Assembly: GCF_013394855.1 (NCBI RefSeq)
Contig: NZ_JABMLK010000001.1
Location: forward strand, 1,116,001 to 1,180,000
Length of the DNA stretch: 64,000 nt
DNA from: Limnobaculum xujianqingii
GTDB taxonomy: Bacteria; Pseudomonadota; Gammaproteobacteria; Enterobacterales; Enterobacteriaceae
Direction: 5' to 3'
Shown piece after piece: positions 10,603 through 19,778 of this stretch; the stretch's first letter is position 1; each line of letters starts with the position of its first letter. The notes below the pieces were generated by a model. That model had not been told where the DNA came from. It was given only the letters and a program-made list of their open reading frames with translations, and searched no databases. The position numbers were made by a program, and so were the translations under genes.

Positions 10603-10862
10603 TTCATTAACTCTTCCAGAAAAGCTAATAAAGTTGTAGCTTCTCTGTCTACTTCATTCTCTGACATCAGAGATAAAGTAAAAATGAAAAGGGATGAGAT
10701 GACGATTCTGCATCATTTCATGAAATTCGCAGTTTATCTGTCAGATTGTGTAGTGAGCATCCTGATAAAAAGTTTGCTCAAAAGCTTCTTAAAGATAAGT
10801 TATTATCCATTGCGAATAAGTATCAGGACGTTAGAGTAAACGAATGGAACGAGGTGAAATGA
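10603..10862 (+). pseudogene. Phage-type tyrosine integrase remnant (C-terminal part)
   Basis: The frame 10701-10862 encodes SFHEIRSLSVRLCSEH and ends KYQDVRVNEWNEVK. This is the H-x-x-R box and C-terminal tail of lambdoid integrases (compare FHEIRSLSARLY and YxDxRGxEWxxI). The usual LLGHK motif has decayed to LLKDK. The catalytic Tyr (KYQD) remains. Upstream, in another frame from about 10621, lies VVASLSTSFSDIRDKV, like the region before the HxxR box, so at least one frameshift is present. The catalytic N-terminal half is gone. It marks the end of a former prophage or island next to pncB. Confidence 0.8.
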
Positions 10863-10883
10863 TTTCAAACTATTTTGAACTTT

Positions 10884-10918
10884 CGGTTATATGCCATTGA
10901 TTTATATAACCGTTTTAT
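10884..10918 (+). terminator. Intrinsic terminator after the integrase remnant
   Basis: Perfect 9-bp stem CGGTTATAT / ATATAACCG with an 11-nt loop, followed by TTTTATTT. It lies 22 bp after the integrase stop. Confidence 0.75.
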
Positions 10919-10990
10919 TTAATTGAATATTGAAGGTATACTCTCCGGATATTTCAGTGCGTCACCTAATGAGAAAACAGTAACCGCAAC

Positions 10991-12199
10991 ATGAAACAAC
11001 AGGCAACCCCCATCCTTACGTCATTATTAGATACTGATGCTTATAAACTGCATATGCAGCAGGCGGTTTTCCATCGTTATCGTAATACCACTGTGATCGC
11101 GGAGTTTCGCTGTCGCAGCGAAGACCTTCTGGGTGAATATGCAGATGAAATCCGCCAACAGATATCATTAATGCGTGATTTGGCATTAACTGAAGATGAG
11201 TACCAGTATCTGACCTCTCTGCCCTTTTTCCAGCAGGACTATCTCGACTGGTTAAAAACTTTCCGTTTTAATCCGGCTCAGGTGCAGGTAAGTAATGAAA
11301 AAGGTCGACTAAAGGTTCGTATTACCGGGCTGTGGTATGAAACTATTCTTTGGGAAGTTCCCCTGTTGGCGGTAATTAGCGAAACCATACATCGTCACAG
11401 AACACCTGATATCGGTACCGAACAGGCCATTTCGCATTTAAAACAGAAATTGACCCGTTTCCGTCAGGATTATGCTGATGTCGACCTGTCACAATTCAGA
11501 ATATCTGATTTTGGTACTCGCCGTCGTTATAGCAAAGCAGTTCAGCAGGATATTGTAAACCTGTTACAACAAGAATTTTCGCCGTATATGGCAGGCACCA
11601 GTAATTATGATCTGGCTCGTCGCCTGAATCTTTCGCCAATAGGAACCCAGGCTCATGAGTGGTTTCAGGCTTTTCAACAAATAAGCCCGGTACTGGCCAA
11701 TAGTCAGCGTGCTGCATTGCAGGGTTGGCTGGATGAGTATCCGGATCTGTTGGGAATCGCTCTTACAGACTGCATTACCATGGATGCGTTCTTACGTGAT
11801 TTCGGCATTCAGTTTGCCAGCCAGTATGAAGGGCTACGACATGACTCTGGCGATCCGTTTGAATGGGGCGAGAAGGCCATTGCTCACTATCAAAATCTGG
11901 GAATCGATCCATTAACTAAAATGTTAGTGTTCTCTGATAATCTTGATTTGGATAAAGCGGTGGCGCTGTACAAACGGTTTCATACCCGCGTTAAGCTGGT
12001 CTTTGGTATCGGTACTCGCCTGACCTGCGATATACCCGACGTCAGCCCACTGAATATCGTCATAAAACTGATTCAATGTAATGGCAAACCTGTAGCAAAA
12101 CTATCAGACAGCCCGGGAAAAACCATCTGTCAGGATAAAGCGTTTGTTAAAGCATTACATAAAGCCTTCAATTTACCACTGGTGAAACGAGGCAATTAA
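10991..12199 (+). CDS. pncB: Nicotinate phosphoribosyltransferase
   Basis: PncB converts nicotinate and PRPP to nicotinate mononucleotide, using ATP (Preiss-Handler NAD salvage), in the cytoplasm. The 402-aa protein matches E. coli PncB (400 aa) throughout: [17 protein letters not shown] at the N-terminus, the DFGTRRRYS segment with the site of the catalytic phospho-His region ([16 protein letters not shown]), RHDSGDP and [17 protein letters not shown] -10-like box lies about 50 bp upstream. In E. coli it is repressed by NadR; I could not identify a NadR box here. It is monocistronic with a strong terminator. Confidence 0.96.
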   Translation: MKQQATPILTSLLDTDAYKLHMQQAVFHRYRNTTVIAEFRCRSEDLLGEYADEIRQQISLMRDLALTEDEYQYLTSLPFFQQDYLDWLKTFRFNPAQVQVSNEKGRLKVRITGLWYETILWEVPLLAVISETIHRHRTPDIGTEQAISHLKQKLTRFRQDYADVDLSQFRISDFGTRRRYSKAVQQDIVNLLQQEFSPYMAGTSNYDLARRLNLSPIGTQAHEWFQAFQQISPVLANSQRAALQGWLDEYPDLLGIALTDCITMDAFLRDFGIQFASQYEGLRHDSGDPFEWGEKAIAHYQNLGIDPLTKMLVFSDNLDLDKAVALYKRFHTRVKLVFGIGTRLTCDIPDVSPLNIVIKLIQCNGKPVAKLSDSPGKTICQDKAFVKALHKAFNLPLVKRGN

Positions 12200-12228
12200 T
12201 TCGCCACATTAATGTGGTAAATGAAAAG

Positions 12229-12267
12229 AAAAGCCGCCTTTCTATTGTAAAAAGGCGGCTTTTTTTA
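12229..12267 (+). terminator. Intrinsic terminator after pncB
   Basis: Stem AAGCCGCCTTT / AAAGGCGGCTT with a 9-nt loop followed by seven T. Confidence 0.92.
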
Positions 12268-12474
12268 GTACCTTTATCAATTACCCCGGCATTCAATAGG
12301 CCATCACGCTAAAAGTACTTCTATTTTTAAGCGAATGTCCGATGTTGTATGGCGGAGATTGCTGTTTTCTGGATGCCAGTTAACATGCAGAAAGTAATTA
12401 AGTGTCAGGTCGCAATGAATACCAAGCATCCTGAAATAAAATTCAAATAATTTAACATCATAAGAGAGAAATTT

Positions 12475-13875
12475 ATGAGCGTAGTGCCTGTAGTCGACGT
12501 ACTGCAAGGCCGTGCTGCGGTTGACAGCGAAGTCACCGTACGCGGTTGGGTACGTACCCGGCGTGATTCTAAAGCCGGTATATCCTTTCTAACCGTTTAT
12601 GACGGTTCGTGCTTTAATCCATTACAGGCCGTCATCAATAATTCTCTGCCTAATTATGAGAACGAAGTGCTACGTCTGACGACTGGCTGCTCTGTCGTTA
12701 TTACCGGCAAAGTTACCGCATCACCAGGTGAAGGCCAATCCTTTGAATTACAGGCAACTGAGGTTCAGGTAGCTGGCTGGATTGACGATCCGGATACTTA
12801 TCCAATGGCGGCTAAACGCCATACTATTGAGTATCTGCGTGAAGTGGCTCACCTGCGCCCACGTACCAATATTATTGGTGCCGTTGCGCGCGTCAGACAC
12901 ACGCTTGCACAAGCAATCCATCGTTTCTTTGACGAGCAGGGTTATTTCTGGGTATCCACGCCTATTATTACCGCTGCTGATACAGAAGGTGCCGGTGAGA
13001 TGTTCCGTGTTTCTACATTGGATCTGGAAAACCTGCCGCGTAACGATAAAGGATTGGTTGATTTCAGCCAGGATTTCTTTGGTAGTGAGTCATTCCTGAC
13101 GGTATCTGGCCAATTAAACGGTGAGACTTATGCCTGTGCGTTGTCCAAAATCTATACCTTTGGCCCAACGTTCCGTGCAGAAAATTCCAACACCAGCCGT
13201 CATCTGGCTGAATTCTGGATGGTTGAGCCGGAAGTTGCCTTTGCTAACCTGAACGACATTGCTGCACTGGCAGAAAGCATGCTGAAGTATGTTTTCAAAG
13301 CGGTTTTAGAAGAACGCGCTGATGACATGGCCTTCTTCGCAGAACGCGTAGACAGTGAAGCTATTTCTCGCCTGGAAAAATTTGTAACCTCTGACTTTGC
13401 TCAGGTTGACTATACCGATGCAGTCGAAATTCTGATTAATAGCGGTCAGAGCTTCGAAAACCCGGTAAGTTGGGGTATTGACCTGTCTTCTGAACATGAA
13501 CGCTATTTAGCAGAGAAGCACTTTAAAGCGCCAGTGGTAGTTAAAAACTATCCAAAAGATATTAAAGCCTTCTATATGCGTATGAATGAAGACGGTAAAA
13601 CTGTTGCGGCAATGGATGTTCTGGCTCCTGGCATCGGTGAAATCATTGGTGGTTCTCAGCGTGAAGAGCGTTTAGAACAGTTTGACCGCCGTCTGGCTGA
13701 GTTAGGCATGAATAAAGAAGATTACAGCTGGTATCGTGACCTGCGCCGCTACGGTACCGTGCCACATGCAGGCTTTGGTTTAGGTTTCGAACGTTTAATT
13801 GCTTATGTGACCGGAGTTCAAAACGTACGTGATGTAATTCCGTTCCCAAGAACCCCAAGAAACGTGTCTTTCTGA
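12475..13875 (+). CDS. asnS: Asparaginyl-tRNA synthetase
   Basis: Class IIb aminoacyl-tRNA synthetase that charges tRNA-Asn; cytoplasmic dimer. The N-terminal OB-fold anticodon-binding domain ([14 protein letters not shown], about residues 16-110) is followed by the catalytic core with motif 2 ([21 protein letters not shown]) and motif 3 ([10 protein letters not shown]). Length is 466 aa, identical to E. coli. The start ATG is preceded by AAGAGAG. A terminator follows. The gene is collinear with pncB and ompF as in E. coli. Confidence 0.97.
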   Translation: MSVVPVVDVLQGRAAVDSEVTVRGWVRTRRDSKAGISFLTVYDGSCFNPLQAVINNSLPNYENEVLRLTTGCSVVITGKVTASPGEGQSFELQATEVQVAGWIDDPDTYPMAAKRHTIEYLREVAHLRPRTNIIGAVARVRHTLAQAIHRFFDEQGYFWVSTPIITAADTEGAGEMFRVSTLDLENLPRNDKGLVDFSQDFFGSESFLTVSGQLNGETYACALSKIYTFGPTFRAENSNTSRHLAEFWMVEPEVAFANLNDIAALAESMLKYVFKAVLEERADDMAFFAERVDSEAISRLEKFVTSDFAQVDYTDAVEILINSGQSFENPVSWGIDLSSEHERYLAEKHFKAPVVVKNYPKDIKAFYMRMNEDGKTVAAMDVLAPGIGEIIGGSQREERLEQFDRRLAELGMNKEDYSWYRDLRRYGTVPHAGFGLGFERLIAYVTGVQNVRDVIPFPRTPRNVSF

Positions 13876-13904
13876 TATCTACAGAAATTGACTAAATTTC
13901 ACTC

Positions 13905-13943
13905 AAAAAACAAAAGGCCAGCAATTTTGGCCTTTTGTTTTTT
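13905..13943 (+). terminator. Intrinsic terminator after asnS
   Basis: Long stem AAAAAACAAAAGGCC / GGCCTTTTGTTTTTT with a 9-nt loop, ending in a T run; symmetric enough to be bidirectional. Confidence 0.92.
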
Positions 13944-14121
13944 AAAAATTAGATGCTTATCACAAAGTTCAATTACATTCACAATTGGAAATACCTATTT
14001 TCCGCTTGTAACTTCTTTAGGATATTAGTAGCATTTAAAGGCTAGATTAACTGCCTTGCGAATGAAAAACTGCGGGTGGCTTAAAAAATGGCATCAACGT
14101 TTACCAACTATAAAGTTGGAA

Positions 14122-14165
14122 GCAGTGGCAGATGTCAGACAACTCCAATGAGGGAAGTTAATAAA
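14122..14165 (+). promoter_or_regulatory. Conserved ompF mRNA leader (likely sRNA target region)
   Basis: The sequence GCAGTGGCAGATGTCA, then ATGAGGG and AATAAAATGATG, follows the E. coli ompF leader as I remember it, which is where MicF and RybB small RNAs pair around the ribosome site. Conservation of a noncoding stretch supports keeping that control. The sRNA genes themselves are not in this window. OmpR boxes probably lie in 13950-14080, but I cannot place them reliably. Confidence 0.55.
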
Positions 14166-15251
14166 ATGATGAAACGTAAAATTTTAGCAGTGATCGTACC
14201 AGCTCTGTTAGTTGCTGGTGCAGCAAACGCAGCGGAAGTGTATAACAAAGATGGTAACAAGTTAGACATTACCGGCAAGATTCAGGGTTCTCACTATTTC
14301 TCTGACGACAAAGGCAACGACGGCGACAAAACTTACGCTCGTTTCGGTCTGCGCGGTGAGACTCAAGTTAGCGATCAAGTAGTTGGTTATGGTTACTACC
14401 AAACCGAGCTGAACGCTAGCAAGCAAGAAAACAACGGTGGCAACACTCAAAAAACTCGTCTGGCATACGCTGGTATTAAAGCTGGTGATGCAGGTTCTTT
14501 CGACTACGGTCGTAACTACGGTGTTCTGTATGACATCGGCGGCTGGACTGACGTTCTGCCAGAATTCGGTGGCGACAGCTATCAACAAACTGACGTCTTC
14601 ATGACTCAGCGTGCTGGTAACCTGGCTACTTACCGTAACAAGAACTTCTTCGGTATGGTTGATGGTCTGAACTTCGCTGTTCAGTATCAAGGCCGTAACG
14701 ATTCTGGCGACCGTAACGGTTCTGACCGTAACGGCGACGGCTGGGGTCTGTCTTCTGTATATAACTTAGGTAATGGTCTGTCTTTAGGTGCTGCATACGC
14801 TTCATCTGACCGTACCGATCTGCAAACTGCTGATGGCCGTGGCGACCGCGCTAACGCTGCTACCGGTGGTATCAAATACGATGCGAACAACATCTATTTA
14901 GCAGCTATGTACAGCCAGACTTACAACATGACTCGTTTTGGCACCAGCAACAACTACGTTGCTAACAAAGCGCAAAACGTTGAAGTTGTAGCTCAGTACC
15001 AGTTCGATTTCGGTTTACAGCCATCTTTAGCTTACGTTCAGTCTAAAGGTAAAGACCTGAACTACGCTGGCTACGGCGACAGCCAGGACTTAGTGAAATA
15101 TGTTGATGTTGGTGCTACTTACTACTTCAACAAAAACATCTCTACTAAAGTTGACTACAAAATCAACTTAATTGATGACAGCAAGTTCACTGATGCAGCT
15201 GGTATCTCTACTGATGATATCGTAGCTGTTGGTATCGTTTACCAGTTCTAA
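14166..15251 (+). CDS. ompF: General porin OmpF/OmpC family, closest to OmpF
   Basis: Trimeric 16-strand outer-membrane porin for small hydrophilic solutes. The start is ATG 14166 ([19 protein letters not shown]), with AGGGAA 9 nt upstream; a longer frame from 14088 overlaps the leader and is rejected. The signal peptide of 22 residues is cut at [12 protein letters not shown]. The constriction loop motif [16 protein letters not shown] and the C-terminal GIVYQF (terminal Phe for BAM recognition) are present. Its position between asnS and aspC is that of E. coli ompF. Mature length is about 339 aa. Codon use is strongly biased, as in highly expressed genes. Confidence 0.93.
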   Translation: MMKRKILAVIVPALLVAGAANAAEVYNKDGNKLDITGKIQGSHYFSDDKGNDGDKTYARFGLRGETQVSDQVVGYGYYQTELNASKQENNGGNTQKTRLAYAGIKAGDAGSFDYGRNYGVLYDIGGWTDVLPEFGGDSYQQTDVFMTQRAGNLATYRNKNFFGMVDGLNFAVQYQGRNDSGDRNGSDRNGDGWGLSSVYNLGNGLSLGAAYASSDRTDLQTADGRGDRANAATGGIKYDANNIYLAAMYSQTYNMTRFGTSNNYVANKAQNVEVVAQYQFDFGLQPSLAYVQSKGKDLNYAGYGDSQDLVKYVDVGATYYFNKNISTKVDYKINLIDDSKFTDAAGISTDDIVAVGIVYQF

Positions 15252-15273
15252 TTCATCTTATTTGATGATATGC

Positions 15274-15300
15274 AAAAGGCACTCTTCGGAGTGCCTTTTT
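15274..15300 (+). terminator. Intrinsic terminator after ompF
   Basis: Stem AAAAGGCACTC / GAGTGCCTTTTT with a TTCG tetraloop and T run. Confidence 0.95.
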
Positions 15301-15485
15301 AATGTGCGAAATAAACTATTTGGCTAACCAGATGGTGTTGATTATTAGATTTTTCAATATATCCATCAGCTTTATAGTTTTAATTACTTTTTCATTCTAA
15401 ACCATTGTCAAACTCAATAAATTAGCGTTACTCTGACTATACTTCTGCTTTTCTCAATTAATCTGATTCATGGAAGCCATCAACT

Positions 15486-16676
15486 ATGTTTGAACATATT
15501 AAAGCTGCGCCCGCTGACCCGATATTAGGATTGGGAGAGCTGTATAACGCTGAAACCCGCCCAAGCAAAATTAACCTTGGTATTGGGGTATATAAAGATG
15601 AAACGGGCCAGACGCCGGTTCTTGAATGCGTAAAAAAAGCAGAGCAGTATCTGCTGGAAAATGAAAAAACCAAAAACTACCTTGGTATTGCAGGTATTCC
15701 TGCATTTGCCACTTGCACTCAGGAATTATTATTTGGTGCTGGTAGTCCGATTATTAGCGAGAAACGAGCGCGTACGGCACAAGCCCCAGGCGGTACCGGT
15801 GCATTACGTATTGCCGCGGATTTTATTGCCTCCAACACTGATGTGAAGCGCGTTTGGATCAGTAACCCTACCTGGCCAAACCATAAAAATATTTTTCAAG
15901 CTGCCGGATTAGAAACGCCAGAATACACTTACTATAACGCCGAACAACACGCTTTAGATTTCGACGGTATGTTAGCCAGTTTAGAACAAGCTCAGGCTGG
16001 TGATGTGGTACTGTTTCACGGTTGCTGTCATAACCCTACCGGAATAGATCCTACTGCTGAACAATGGCAAAAACTGGCTGAGCTTTCCGCAGCTCGCGGC
16101 TGGCTGCCACTGTTTGACTTCGCCTATCAGGGTTTTGCTAATGGTCTTGAAGAAGATGCTCAGGGCTTACGCCTGTTCGCCGCAACTCATTCAGAATTGA
16201 TCGTTGCCAGCTCTTTTTCTAAGAACTTTGGCCTGTATAACGAACGCGTTGGTGCCTTTACTCTGGTTGCTACCGATAGCGAAACCGCTGAGCGTTCGTT
16301 TAGTCAGGTGAAGTCGGTTATTCGCGCTAACTACTCCAACCCTCCTGCTCACGGTGCTTCTATTGTTGCCACTATTCTGAGTAACCCTACTCTACGTGCG
16401 ACCTGGGAACAGGAATTAACGGATATGCGCCAGCGTATTCATCGTATGCGCCAGCTATTTGTTAATACCCTGCAGGAAAAAGGCGCACAGCAGGACTTTA
16501 GCTTCATTATTCAACAAAATGGTATGTTCTCCTTTAGTGGTCTGACTCAAGAGCAGGTGCTACGTCTGAGGAGCGAATATGCTATCTATGCGGTGAACTC
16601 TGGCCGAATTAACGTTGCCGGGATGACGCTGGATAATATGGCTCCGTTGTGTGAGGCAATTGTCGCGGTGCTATAA
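15486..16676 (+). CDS. aspC: Aspartate aminotransferase
   Basis: PLP-dependent class I aminotransferase that interconverts aspartate/2-oxoglutarate and oxaloacetate/glutamate; cytoplasmic dimer. The 396-aa product is the same length as E. coli AspC. The PLP lysine lies in [17 protein letters not shown]; the aspartate in [21 protein letters not shown] and the C-terminal [10 protein letters not shown] segment with the substrate-binding Arg region are all present. The ATG start is 185 bp after the ompF terminator. It is monocistronic. Confidence 0.96.
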   Translation: MFEHIKAAPADPILGLGELYNAETRPSKINLGIGVYKDETGQTPVLECVKKAEQYLLENEKTKNYLGIAGIPAFATCTQELLFGAGSPIISEKRARTAQAPGGTGALRIAADFIASNTDVKRVWISNPTWPNHKNIFQAAGLETPEYTYYNAEQHALDFDGMLASLEQAQAGDVVLFHGCCHNPTGIDPTAEQWQKLAELSAARGWLPLFDFAYQGFANGLEEDAQGLRLFAATHSELIVASSFSKNFGLYNERVGAFTLVATDSETAERSFSQVKSVIRANYSNPPAHGASIVATILSNPTLRATWEQELTDMRQRIHRMRQLFVNTLQEKGAQQDFSFIIQQNGMFSFSGLTQEQVLRLRSEYAIYAVNSGRINVAGMTLDNMAPLCEAIVAVL

Positions 16677-16702
16677 GCCTGACCAGGTGTTTTATTCTGT
16701 TG

Positions 16703-16739
16703 ATGGGTCAGTTAATGAAATAACTGGCCCATTATTTTT
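16703..16739. terminator. Shared terminator between aspC and the small-gene operon
   Basis: Stem TGGGTCAGTTA / TAACTGGCCCA (one wobble pair), 6-nt loop, then ATTATTTTT. It lies between the convergent aspC stop and the minus-strand small ORF ending at 16741. Confidence 0.85.
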
Positions 16740-16740
16740 A

Positions 16741-16923
16741 CTACTTTTCCGAAACTTTGGCATCAAGCACGACAAATAAGGCTGCCATTTTCTCTTGCAG
16801 GATAAATTGTAGTGACTCTTTTACTGGGGCCTCATCCAGTTTTACTACTGCTGTGATCAGGGCAAGGCACTGCTCTGCCAGTTCCAGCGGATCGTTTGAA
16901 GTGAGTTCAATTGAATTAAGCAT
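16741..16923 (-). CDS. Small acidic protein, unknown function
   Basis: A 60-aa protein beginning MLNSIELTSNDPLELAEQCL. Its ATG overlaps the stop of the upstream small ORF (ATGCTTAA), with GAGG 9 nt upstream, so the two are probably translationally coupled. It appears mostly helical and acidic, without signal peptide or membrane helix. I do not recognise the family. Its place behind a structured leader next to an integrated accessory region suggests a phage or satellite origin, which is inference. Confidence 0.6.
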   Translation of the reverse strand: MLNSIELTSNDPLELAEQCLALITAVVKLDEAPVKESLQFILQEKMAALFVVLDAKVSEK

Positions 16924-17050
16924 GGCTGATTACCTCGCTTAACGGATAATCAGCCACGATCGGGTATCGTTTACCCGATCCGGATCGAAAATTGGATCTG
17001 ATGGCGGGTATAAATTTAGGGGGAGTTTGGGTATGCTGTTTAGTAGCCAT
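16916..17050 (-). CDS. Small basic protein, unknown function, phage-like context
   Basis: A 44-aa protein, MATKQHTQTPPKFIPAIRS..., starting at ATG 17050 with AAAGG about 7 nt upstream. An open frame continues upstream to 17149 but runs through the hairpin leader, so I prefer the internal ATG. It is rich in Lys/Arg and Pro, and coupled to the next gene by an 8-bp overlap. Not recognised by family. The arrangement (structured leader, then tiny coupled ORFs) resembles the immunity region of P4/P1-type elements. Confidence 0.55.
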   Translation of the reverse strand: MATKQHTQTPPKFIPAIRSNFRSGSGKRYPIVADYPLSEVISHA

Positions 17051-17080
17051 GATGTTACCTTTGATAACGTTGTGGTTAGA

Positions 17081-17139
17081 AACCCCGTAAGTGTTACCGC
17101 ACTGCGGGGTTTTGCTTTTTGGCGGCGGGTAAACCCGCC
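17081..17139 (-). ncRNA. Two-hairpin leader, possibly C4-like antisense RNA
   Basis: On the minus strand GGCGGGT-TT-ACCCGCC (17124-17139 region) is followed by AAAAAGC and then AACCCCG ... CGGGGTT (17081-17111), right before the small ORF at 17050. Two GC-rich hairpins ahead of tiny coupled genes is the layout of C4 antisense RNA regions in P1/P4-related elements. The assignment is tentative; the second hairpin could simply be an attenuator. Confidence 0.4.
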
Positions 17140-17264
17140 TGCCCTGCAACAGTATATTTATACAGCGATTGGGTCAATTGGTGGGTTGGAGTTTCAATAA
17201 GGAGAATTTGGGATATTGGGGATGTATCGCAAAATGAGGTGGGTATTAACTTTAGTTGGTTAAA

Positions 17265-17413
17265 GATATCTCCCCCAATGGGGAGATATCATACCAGCTC
17301 ACAGTTTAAAACCATCGGTAATTGTCTAAAAAATTTGGGGGTTACCCGGCTACCAAGTGGTAATTACCACTGAGAGTGCTCTAATTATGATAGAGATGAA
17401 TGTCAATTTCTGA
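17265..17413 (+). pseudogene. symE-like remnant (module H), degenerate
   Basis: This stretch aligns base by base with the better symE-like copy at 23842-24027: CCCCAATGGGG, CAGTTTAAAACCATCGG (for CAGCTTAAAATCAGCGG), TTGGGGGTTACC and the 3' end GAGATGAATGTCAATTTCTGA. Several frameshifts and stops destroy the frame. A hairpin TCCCAG/CTGGGA (17429-17450) follows, as after other copies. A second, shorter trace (CGTCCCCAATAGTACAGG..., about 17460-17550) suggests two successive symE copies here. An 11-bp perfect inverted repeat (17265-17290) lies at its start. It is convergent to the immunity gene at 17562. Confidence 0.7.
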
Positions 17414-17561
17414 CGATTTAAATGAAGATCCCAGCCTATAATGACTGGGAGCAAACACAACGTCCCCAATAGTACAGGTCACAGCCCACGACTTAAAATC
17501 AGTGGTAATTAGCTGAAAACTGCTGAATCAAGATCCGATAGAGCATAATTAATGTATTTTA

Positions 17562-17966
17562 TCATTCCTCAACATCCTCGATAACCGGTATACAAGGCGA
17601 TAAAAAATGATCTTTTTCTTTTTTTAAATTACCTCTAGCTAAAACAAAAACCTCAAATTCATTAGAAGCATCTGAGTTTTCATCATTTCTGATGTAAAGT
17701 AAACCATAAGAACCTATGGCAATTTTTGCAATATAATTATAAAGTTCAATAACATCTATTACATCCTGAGACAAATGATTTGTATTACCACTAACCAATA
17801 GCTGATTAGAACCATTAACCTCATTAAGCTTAATAAATCCTGGTGCATCATTCATTCTGTGACTTAATATAAATAAAGATAGTTCATCCAAAATCAAACG
17901 CATCTTATTTTCATCACTTTCATATGTAGAGTCACTTAATGATACCCAGCCGTAATATTCAATCAT
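17562..17966 (-). CDS. Orphan CDI immunity protein, Imm7-like (module H)
   Basis: A 134-aa acidic protein beginning MIEYYGWVSLSDSTYES, which resembles the Imm7 family N-terminus (M-EYHGW). It is cytoplasmic, with no signal. Just upstream, the minus strand reads CDFSYKNGKKIK and a stop in ATGA overlap with this start. A toxin tail probably ended there, but its body is gone (stop codons within 40 bp). So this is an immunity gene that has outlived its toxin. It would protect against neighbours delivering the matching toxin, if expressed; no promoter could be assigned. Confidence 0.6.
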   Translation of the reverse strand: MIEYYGWVSLSDSTYESDENKMRLILDELSLFILSHRMNDAPGFIKLNEVNGSNQLLVSGNTNHLSQDVIDVIELYNYIAKIAIGSYGLLYIRNDENSDASNEFEVFVLARGNLKKEKDHFLSPCIPVIEDVEE

Positions 17967-18155
17967 TTTATTTTCTTACCATTCTTATAGCTAAAATCAC
18001 ATGTAATTATTTAATAAATCAGGCACTCTTTTTCTACTTTACTACCAGCAGCAGGAAAGCATTGATACACAACAAGAACTATTGATTATCAGGCTGAGAT
18101 AACTGTTTGATAAATTAATAAGATCCCAGCTCTTAGGCGAAAATATTGCTACTAT
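17967..18155. other. Debris between modules G and H
   Basis: Contains the short toxin-tail trace before the Imm7-like gene and, near 18118-18142, AAGATCCCAGC, which matches the hairpin following other symE copies. Probably remains of a symE copy and a cdiA-CT. Confidence 0.4.
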
Positions 18156-18602
18156 TTATTTAGCTTTTTTAATAAACTCCTCTAAAACACATTTTACTGG
18201 TGAACTAGCTTTTTCTAATATAATTTCAGCCTTTGATAACAATTGTTCTTTTTTAGATTTATCCAAAGTTGATAAATCTAAAAATCTTAATGAATCAACA
18301 CAAGTGATAAACAAATCCTTATCACTTGTATTAATAGTCTCTAAGACCACTTCTAGTTCATACGGATTATGTAAATCACCCAAACATTCTATGAGTCTTT
18401 TTTGCCAAAAAATAGGTTTAAGTTTTAGCTGTTTTAATAATAAATGCCAATCGCTATCACTAAATTGTTTAAGGATTTCAGTTGATTCTAAAATAGCACA
18501 ATCATACCAATAATCCCCAGGCTCACTTTCTTGACTAAACTCAGAAATACAAGTATCAAATTTATGATAGCCAGCAATAATATCATTACCTTTTTTGATC
18601 AT
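18156..18602 (-). CDS. EndoU immunity protein fused to toxin C-terminus (module G)
   Basis: The frame from 18602 begins IKKGNDIIAGYHKFD, the last residues of an EndoU-type toxin, and runs without a stop into an acidic helical protein from about DTCISEFSQESEPGD onward. The normal stop and start between toxin and immunity gene are missing, so a small deletion has fused them. The immunity part (about 130 aa, HEAT-like: LIECLGDLHNPYELEVVLE, FITCVDSLRFLD) could still fold. As a free protein it would need an internal start. It is the probable cognate immunity protein of the EndoU toxin upstream. Confidence 0.6.
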   Translation of the reverse strand: MIKKGNDIIAGYHKFDTCISEFSQESEPGDYWYDCAILESTEILKQFSDSDWHLLLKQLKLKPIFWQKRLIECLGDLHNPYELEVVLETINTSDKDLFITCVDSLRFLDLSTLDKSKKEQLLSKAEIILEKASSPVKCVLEEFIKKAK

Positions 18603-19233
18603 ATCAATTTCTACTCCATTAACTGTTCCTCGATAAAGAGTATCACCAGTTGAAGTCCTTTGCCCTATAGGTTTAGTATTTCCAATTTTATTAACGGAAT
18701 CAATAATATTCTTATCTGACCAATGTTCAGGAAATAATGCTCTCGTTTTTATTTTTGATAAATTTCCATCTTCAAACTGGGTTGTATATTTTACAATTTT
18801 GGTTCCATCTGGATTTACTTTTATAGTTTCTACTGCATATTTCGGATTAGCATCATTTATACTTGGAGAATGCCCTCCAATTATCTTATTTGAACCGGTA
18901 ATCCGCTACCCCTCCAAAATTTTAGTTTCCATTTCAGGAGTTAACTTAGATAAAGAACTATTCGTACCCTTTCCTGCACCTTGTTCAACAACTGAACCTC
19001 CTTTTCCCTCTAGAAGGTAATATTTTCGCTGGTATCAATGCCCTTGATAATATTTCAGCTACATTTTCCAATACTTTTTGGTCGCCATTGGCAGCCTTTA
19101 TTGCCATATCTTTAATTCCTTCCCACGCATCACCATTCATGACGGCGTCGAGAGTTTTTGCCGCCGCAGCATTTTTCTTGGTCAGATCGCTTTGTACCTG
19201 GCTACAGTAATCGTTTCCGGTTGCACACATCAC
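18603..19233 (-). pseudogene. cdiA-CT fragment with EndoU nuclease toxin (module G)
   Basis: The upstream frame (19233-18985) encodes a pretoxin helix region (ATGNDYCSQVQSDLTKK, VLENVAEILSRALIP). A frameshift near 19010 leads into SSLSKLTPEMETKIL, then a TAG at about 18907 where related proteins read Gln (GQRITGSNK), then the EndoU domain: IGGHSPSINDANPKYAVE (catalytic His region), TRALFPEHWSD, GTVNGVEID. EndoU toxins cleave RNA in the target-cell cytoplasm. Frameshift, nonsense codon and C-terminal fusion make this copy non-functional. Confidence 0.8.
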
Positions 19234-19349
19234 CAGTAGAAGTGGTTCATCTCACTGAGTAAACCCAACCCTGAGCTTATTATCCTGCCAATAACTGCAT
19301 GAAGTATATGTGCAAACGGATCAAAATCGCTCTGATAATGTGAGTTCAC

Positions 19350-19414
19350 AGATATTTACCTACGGTATTGAGAACTGGCGGTTAAAATAACGAGCCCAGC
19401 CTATACCGGCTGGG
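19350..19414 (+). pseudogene. symE-like 3' remnant and hairpin (module F)
   Basis: The run GAACTGGCGGTTAAAAT matches the end of the symE-like copy at 26571-26587, followed by a hairpin CCCAGCC/GGCTGGG (19395-19414) in the same relative place. The upstream part of symE is not recognisable. It is convergent to the immunity gene ending at 19443. Confidence 0.55.
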
Positions 19415-19442
19415 GTATAAGATTGAAATTTCATGATTTTTA

Positions 19443-19766
19443 TTAAAAATCAGAATATTCACTATATTCAATATCATCTTCTGTCAGTTCATCAAAACCA
19501 TCGTCTTTAAGCATTTTATTAAAATAGTTTATTGTATTCTCTAAAGCTTCTTCAACAGTTTCTCCATTACCTATAGCTCCCTCAGGGCAACCATCAAATT
19601 TTCGTTTTATTTGTAAATCTGTTCTTCCCGTATATAAACCAGACTGACTTTCATAAACTTTAATTTTCATTTTTGCATAAGGTAAAAGAGGTATCATCCA
19701 GATGATAAACTCAGCCACCACTTTATCTATGCTACCAACATTTTCTAACTGTAATTTACGCCACAT
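19443..19766 (-). CDS. Orphan CDI immunity protein (module F)
   Basis: A 107-aa acidic protein (MWRKLQLENVGSIDKVVAEF), predicted cytoplasmic, starting 12 bp after the module F toxin stop. It is a diverged paralogue of the protein at 24092-24415: the two share KMKIKVYESQSG-type cores and end LKDDGFDELTEDDIEYSE. Its family name is not known to me. It should neutralise the toxin encoded at 19779. The pair C/F offers a direct view of toxin-immunity co-divergence. Confidence 0.8.
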   Translation of the reverse strand: MWRKLQLENVGSIDKVVAEFIIWMIPLLPYAKMKIKVYESQSGLYTGRTDLQIKRKFDGCPEGAIGNGETVEEALENTINYFNKMLKDDGFDELTEDDIEYSEYSDF

Positions 19767-19778
19767 AAACTTAATCCT

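Noticed and set aside
14088..14165. Upstream extension of the porin reading frame by 26 codons
   Set aside because: The extension covers the conserved ompF leader and breaks the signal peptide; ATG 14166 has a proper ribosome site.
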